Assembly (NCBI GenBank): GCA_937877165.1
Contig: CALEFO010000025.1
Coordinates: forward strand, 1 to 5,552
Reading direction: 5' to 3'
From: an uncultured Lachnospiraceae bacterium
Lineage (GTDB): Bacteria > Bacillota > Clostridia > Lachnospirales > Lachnospiraceae
Length of the DNA stretch: 5,552 bases
Shown: positions 5,548 through 5,552 of the stretch, piece by piece
Layout of the letters: every line of letters begins with the position of its first letter
Position numbering within the stretch: position 1 is the stretch's first letter
Program-made: the position numbers and the translations under genes
The notes under the pieces: model-generated
The model's input: the letters and a program-made list of their open reading frames with translations, nothing else
Told to the model about the DNA's origin: nothing
Database searches by the model: none

Positions 5548-5552
5548 ATGTC
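5548..5552 (+). CDS. Probable start of the next gene, cut by the window edge
   Basis: AGGAG at 5537-5541, within a longer purine run, lies 6 bases before an ATG at 5548, which is ideal spacing. Only five bases of the frame are visible, so nothing can be said of the product. A second ATG at 5542 is too close to the site to be the start. Confidence 0.4.

Overview
The window looks like chromosomal DNA from an anaerobic, probably gut-type Firmicute. A Clostridia lineage such as Lachnospiraceae is my best guess; Erysipelotrichia or a related group is possible. The reasons are strong Shine-Dalgarno sites before almost every gene, a GH3 beta-glucosidase of the domain-swapped type, a polar amino-acid ABC transporter, and an MscL carrying a C-terminal zinc ribbon. 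I see no insertion sequence, phage gene, tRNA, rRNA or CRISPR array. The taxonomic placement is inference from protein flavour only.

Layout from left to right. (1) Positions 1-339, minus strand: the N-terminal 113 codons of a GH3 glycoside hydrolase that runs off the left edge. (2) 340-666: a divergent intergenic region with two extended -10 promoter-like boxes facing right. (3) 667-2112, plus strand: a two-gene transporter operon, permease then ATPase, of the polar amino-acid (HisM/GlnQ) type and most like L-cystine importers. It has no substrate-binding protein gene beside it and is closed by a strong rho-independent terminator. (4) 2304-4896, plus strand: a tightly coupled two-gene operon that I read as murL (UDP-MurNAc-L-Ala-L-Glu epimerase) and murD2 (a MurD-type ligase expected to add L-Glu). 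The second gene starts inside the end of the first. (5) Two tandem hairpins, then mscL (5017-5463). (6) A good ribosome binding site with an ATG at the very right edge, probably the next gene.

The main point of interest is the murL-murD2 pair. In the usual peptidoglycan route glutamate racemase (MurI) makes free D-Glu and MurD adds it to UDP-MurNAc-L-Ala. In the alternative route known from Xanthomonas, MurD2 adds L-Glu and MurL, an ATP-using enzyme with a PP-loop, inverts the glutamate while it is attached to the nucleotide precursor. Here both genes sit together, outside any division/cell-wall cluster. The ligase differs from canonical MurD at three motifs near the glutamate site. If the genome lacks murI, this would be its essential D-Glu source. 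If murI and a canonical murD are present, the pair would be a second, possibly conditional, route.
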